DNA of 64,000 nt from Pomphorhynchus laevis (lineage: Eukaryota > Acanthocephala > Palaeacanthocephala > Echinorhynchida > Pomphorhynchidae): positions 310,001-374,000 of the forward strand of contig WNNJ02003641.1 of assembly GCA_012934845.2 (NCBI GenBank), written 5' to 3'. Every line of letters begins with the position of its first letter. Within the stretch, counting starts at the first letter, position 1. The position numbers were made by a program, and so were the translations under genes. A model generated the notes under the pieces. The model saw nothing but the letters and a program-made list of their open reading frames with translations, did not search any database and had not been told where the DNA came from. Of this stretch, positions 41,501-47,500 are shown in pieces.

Positions 41501-44500
41501 TACTTTTAAGCTTAACACTTAGTTATCAGCGTAATAATTGATAGAACGGTTTACTTCAAGCATACAATATTTTACTTTCACTAGATATCTATCAGGAAAT
41601 CACATCCAAAAAGCAAACGAAGTTAGAATGTTTTACGCCACTGGAGTTCTGTAAGTATTTTATGATGGTTTGATATAATACTTACTCACGTGCGTAGGGA
41701 TATATCCTACAATTTACTGGTAGATCTCTTTGGTTCCGATTGCAAAGATATAAGTGAGACGAAAATACTGTACGTACATTAATTTGATTGACAACATAAT
41801 ATTTTCAATTGATTTCAAAAATAATCAAAGAGATTTTAAAGGGCTTTTTAGAATGGCATAATTCGAGTTTGCTGTTTATCAACAGAATTGTATTTTATGA
41901 CTCATACATTTTTACAAATTATGTAAAATTTAATTCGTAAACGATTGCCTATTATTACATTTTTATTAAATGTTTCTAACATTTGTCTATAGATTAACGC
42001 TTTAGAAAGATTTGTGTTGCACTTGAACAACACATCACATATGCGGTCAATATAGCTGTATATTAACTTTATTTAGAAATGCTTCTTCAAATATGATTGA
42101 TAATATCGATAAAAGTTTTTCAGAGATAATGAGATTTCTGGAAGAATTGTAAGTTCTTATTTTAGATTTAAATTGTATTCAAAATCAAAGTAAATATTTA
42201 AAAATATTATAATCGATCTCTTTTTGAAAAATTTTAGCTTTGTACGTATTGTGTCAATAATATTACCGTCATTAATTAATGACGATACTTACTGTTATAG
42301 TAAAGAGTTATTAAATAAACAAAGAGTATAAAACATAACACCTGAAAAGGACTATTGCAATAGTCGAAAATTTGTGAACAATAATTTTATTTTTCAATTC
42401 TCTCGGTGTTTAAAGGTCCTGAACAATTTAATAGCACATCGAACGTATCATTAGACATAAAGTTATTACTTGATATAATATAAGGTTATTAAATATCATG
42501 TAAGTAATAATCCACAAGTTATATCCCTAAATACTATCATATATCAAATTCACATTGCAGAATTTTTATATTACATTTAAATATCCATGTATATCATCTG
42601 TTGTATTTGAATACTATGTCATTCCATTGTCAACTGGATGTACTTGAATTTGTGAACTTATAATCTCCAGTAATGTCAGTTGAAATGGTTTTCAACTGAC
42701 ATCAGTTATGTTTTCAACTGACATCAGTCGAGATCCACATCAGTCGTGAAGATAAACTTCGAATCCCGTTTAGTCTTAATTTTGAATTCTACAGCTGCTT
42801 ATTACCGTAGTAGTTGATAATTATGTAACAAGAACGACAGACACCATATATCATCATCCACGTTCTGTATTACAAACATATTTTTCTGTAAAAAGACTGT
42901 ACATTCTAAGAAAAAAGAATTTTCAGCTTGTGAAATTTCAAACTGAGATATTCGAAGGTAAAATATGCTATGTTACTACAAATCATTGTGGATATAATAT
43001 ATTGTATGTCTTTTGTACATGCAAACTTGCACATTGACAAATTACTTACAAATTCAACTTCATTGTTTCAATTTTGCTTCCCATTACATTTATAGGGATC
43101 TAAGTAATAACCCTCTGAAGAATCTAGAACGATACGACATTGGTGTTAATGCACAATTACGAAAGCTGTATAAAGTAACACTTTTGGTATATCATTAGTG
43201 ATTGTTTTATAGAATACTAGCAAATTCAGATCTTCAAATAGACATCAATATCAGTATACAGTGGAATGTGCATTTAATGTAAGATTAAATTTTGGGTTCG
43301 TTTGTGAAGATTACAACAATAATTGGTTTAATAGTAATTTGTAATCAAATCAGCTAACTGAGTCTACGTATTTAATATAATTATAAACTAAACAAAACAT
43401 AATAATGCTAAATCAAATCTAAATAATTAAGCAATAAAATTAAAAATTGTTTTTAGATTTTCTATAATTTAAATCAAGTTAAAAAAATGAAATTTAAAAT
43501 AAACGTCATTTTTATGAATTGACTAATAAATAACAGACGTTGTATCAGAATAAGAATTAGAGGTCATCAGGAGGAACTGCTATGCTATCAGGTTTCGGCC
43601 CCTAACTCCTCTACCCAACATAGCAGCGGGGCCAAATACATGCTAATGATGTATTTCCTCTGATAAAACTATCTAGTATCTTATTCTAATGCAAAGTATA
43701 TTATTTATTATCCATCCATAAAAATTTGCCACTTGAGAGTTTAAATTTATTCTTTATATTATTGTGTTGATTTATATATTTTACTATTTTCTGCTTGATA
43801 TTGTTTTTATAGTAACCTAGTTTAAAATATGTATTTATTAAATTATTTAAATGATTTTGAAGAAAGCCAATATCATTACATATTGTTGCAATTCTTAAAA
43901 TTTCATTATTTAATGTATTATATTTTATATTATATGGTATGCATGAATGCTCATGCAAAAATATGTTTCTTGTAAATTTAAATATATCATCTGTACGATA
44001 TAAATTAATAGGAGTTTTGGTTAATGTTAATTTAATGTTCATATCAAGATATACACCTTCTTTATCATTAATATTGGTTTTGTTAAGAAATAAGGCTTTC
44101 TGGATAAATTTGTTCACTAATTGAATAAAAATTATTAGAATTAAATAAACATATATCATCAATGTATCGAAACATATATTTTATATATTTATATAGTTTA
44201 GATTTAGCTTTTACACAGGTATGAACAAATTCATATTCTATAAAGCTTAAAAACAAGTCAGCTATAATTGGGCTACTATTACCACCCATTGGAACACATT
44301 TTACTCGTCTAAATATAGATGTCCCTACTTTTAAATAATTTTGATTTATCAAAATATTTAAGGATTCTATTAATTCAATTTTATCCATATATTTATATTT
44401 ATTTGATGGTTTAATTTTTGTTAGATAGGCGTTATAATTATTATTAAATTCTATTTTGACTTACAAATTAAGACTTAGATCTTAACACAGCACAATTTCT

Positions 44501-47500
44501 AATTTACTTAACTATAATTTTGATTTGGCATAATTTTAAACTTTAAAATTAAATTTTGATTTTACTCAAATATTAATAAAATATCTAATATATAAATTGT
44601 ATTTAAATACAAATTTTTTAAATTTTATATTAATTTAATTGTATAAATTAAATAATATAATTTTATATCGAACAATATTAATTTTAATTAATCATATGGC
44701 TAATTAAACGATTTGGAGGGAACTTGGCTGGTTTAATCATTATAGTTACAAATTTAGTAGTCCACAGTATTTTTGTATTTTTTAATTTTTAATTAATTCG
44801 TAGTAATTAACGCAAACTTAATTTACTAAGTTAGCATACATTTAACAAACCCAACAAATTATCTACTTTGTAATTTATTTATCAAATCGAATAATAATAG
44901 GTTCAGCTTATAAACTAATTTTTGTTTTCCTCATCGAAATAATCGAAAACGATCAAAACACAGCAACTGTGTTGTTTTAATTGTCTTTATTTTACCTTAC
45001 ATTATAAAATGATAATATAACATTATGTTCTAAACATTAACCGTCCATGTTTCAGTATCTATTTATTTATAATATACATGCCCATGTGAAATGTAAATAA
45101 AATTTTACCTTTAAGCATAGCGCATCTTGATCACTTATTTTAATGGCTAAAATTAACGTAAAAATTTGTGTATATGTCACATAATTTACTACTTAATCTT
45201 TTAGCTTAAAATTTTAAAGCAGATTTTCCGCTTTAGTGATCTGAGAGAAAACAGACAAATAAAAAGAGTAAATGTAATCACAGAATCTATATGTCGACAT
45301 CCATTGTAAGTCAAAGTTTGTTGATCGGCTAAAATTTGACCTAACTAATAGTTCGCTCCAATTATTAATCTTTCAGTTACAATATGATTTCTTCATTGGC
45401 ACAAAATATAATTTTATTTATGTACTTTTATCCAAAGATCTAAAAGGTAAATTAAAATGGTTAATGCTACGTTTGTAATAAAATTATAGTTTGCATATTT
45501 TTTATACTGTCGTAAGTAATGCTTTATGGAATATTTCAAGATTGTATTTTTAGTCTTATTTCCTGTTTCAGATGTTTTGAGTAAACTTTCCTTTGTAAAT
45601 ATATATCTTCATATAATGAAGACATTTTGTGAGGAATTTTACAAACAATTAAAACTTAATATGTTCATAAATAAATTAATAAAAGAATAAATCGGATTAT
45701 TTAACTGAAACTACATAATTTTACTAAAACATGTAAATATCTTAATCTTAAATATAATTTTATAGAAATTACATAAAACTTCTTTATAATTTTATAAAGT
45801 TTCTTAAAAATGTCAATATCTTGATGTTAACATATCTTAACAAACATCGTATAAACCCCTTTTATTATACTAAAACCACTTTTAAGATATCATATGTATG
45901 ATGATGAATTAATTAAATTACTTTACATACCGCATTAATTAATGACAACACAACAACAATTTCTTGACAAGAAATTCCTTCCTTAATCATAAGTAAACCT
46001 ATGAAAGGAATTCACTAAGCGCACGCTCCTCAACCGGTTACCATCCTTACATCAAGTAGGGTTGACGTAAGCAGTGGCTTCACAGGACAACAAGAAATTG
46101 TTGTTCAACAATTCCTTCTTGTTCAACAATTTCTTGACAAGAAATTCCTTCCTTCATCAGCATACTAAGGTTGCTGAACAAGCAACACGCTGGTATTCAG
46201 CTGAAGCACAATACACTAGCAAAAGCTCTCTAACTGCAAAGCAACAGCAAAGCTCTAGCGCAGATGCTAAGATTCGTCACTCTACGTATAGTGGTTATAT
46301 GAGTTGAAAACTACTGGTGACGTTATTAATAACCTCACCATCACTACAGGGTGGTATACTCATCACAACATGGTGGGCTCATCAGTGTGGCCATGCAGCT
46401 ACACAACATTGAAAGTACTTAATCCACAGTAAACCTCTGAAAGGAATTCAACAACACAACAATTTCTTTTCAAGATAAAAATTTTATTTTGTCAGCGACT
46501 GGTCCAGGTGTCGGTTCGTGGAGGCAGTGCACAAATCAAACTACTCCAGACATCGCGATCCCGGGCGACATACCAGAATTCTCTTTCTGATAGCCCAAGG
46601 CGGTCTTCGGTCCGTTTCGAGATTTGAAAGTGGTATAGTAATACTACTGTTTACATGTTAGATGAATAATATGCAGAATTAGATTCGTAAATTACTTTAT
46701 TTCCACATTAATTAAAGATTATTACAATATTGGATAACGCAAAAATAATATTTGCACTGTTTAGACAACTTCACATCACAAGCCTATGTGAGATTACAAC
46801 TCGAAACTGCCCTTACAGCGGTGAAGAGCTTAAGAGGTATGTTTTGATTATGCCATCAAAATCTGTTATTCACACGTTAGTTCAATAATCACGTTTCTTA
46901 ATCCATATACAAAAATATAGCTAAAATATGACTATTATATTTGCCAAATGAGTTTGTTACACATTTATTAGTATGATAATATACTTAGAAGATGTAATTC
47001 TGTCAGAATTCACATCTTGTAAATAATTTTTTTAGTTTGTAAACATAACATCGAACTCTTAACATCAAACCCCTAATTTTTAAAGATTTTTGGTACAGTT
47101 GAAATCGACGATCTGTAATTACTTAAGTTATCGCAAAAGTAAAACAAATTGATTTGTTTTTTAAAGTATTATTCGTTATGCAAGGCATTAATTTGCCATT
47201 ATTTTTTATATTGGCTTTTGTAAATTGTTTAGCTATGCACTGGAACGATGGTTTCAAAGGGCAAATAATCTTGTCGACCTCAGTCATATGTAAGTTAATA
47301 CAAAACTTATTTTCATTATTTTTTCGCTGTTTAGAAATTGTTTGAAGCTCCACATAATCACAGACGCGTGGACTTGTGAAGATGACTACAAACTAGTCAT
47401 TAATTTAAGATGTATTGAAAACTTTTAAATTATTTATTCAAATTAAAAGTTGTCAGCGGTACAGATTGTGATTACTGTCTTTGGCTGAACTGCTGCTTAG

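Noticed and set aside
42166-42189. 24-base in-phase stretch between an ag and a gtaaat after the 42.08 kb exon
   Set aside because: Too short, poor LRR match and an implied upstream intron of only 17 bases.
45590-45640. TTTCAG followed by an open stretch near 45.57 kb
   Set aside because: A stop appears within four codons in the phase required by the gene.
47123-47353. Overlapping frames on both strands near 47.2 kb
   Set aside because: They are shadows of each other. Only the splice-flanked cysteine-rich stretch beginning at 47335 fits the LRR gene.
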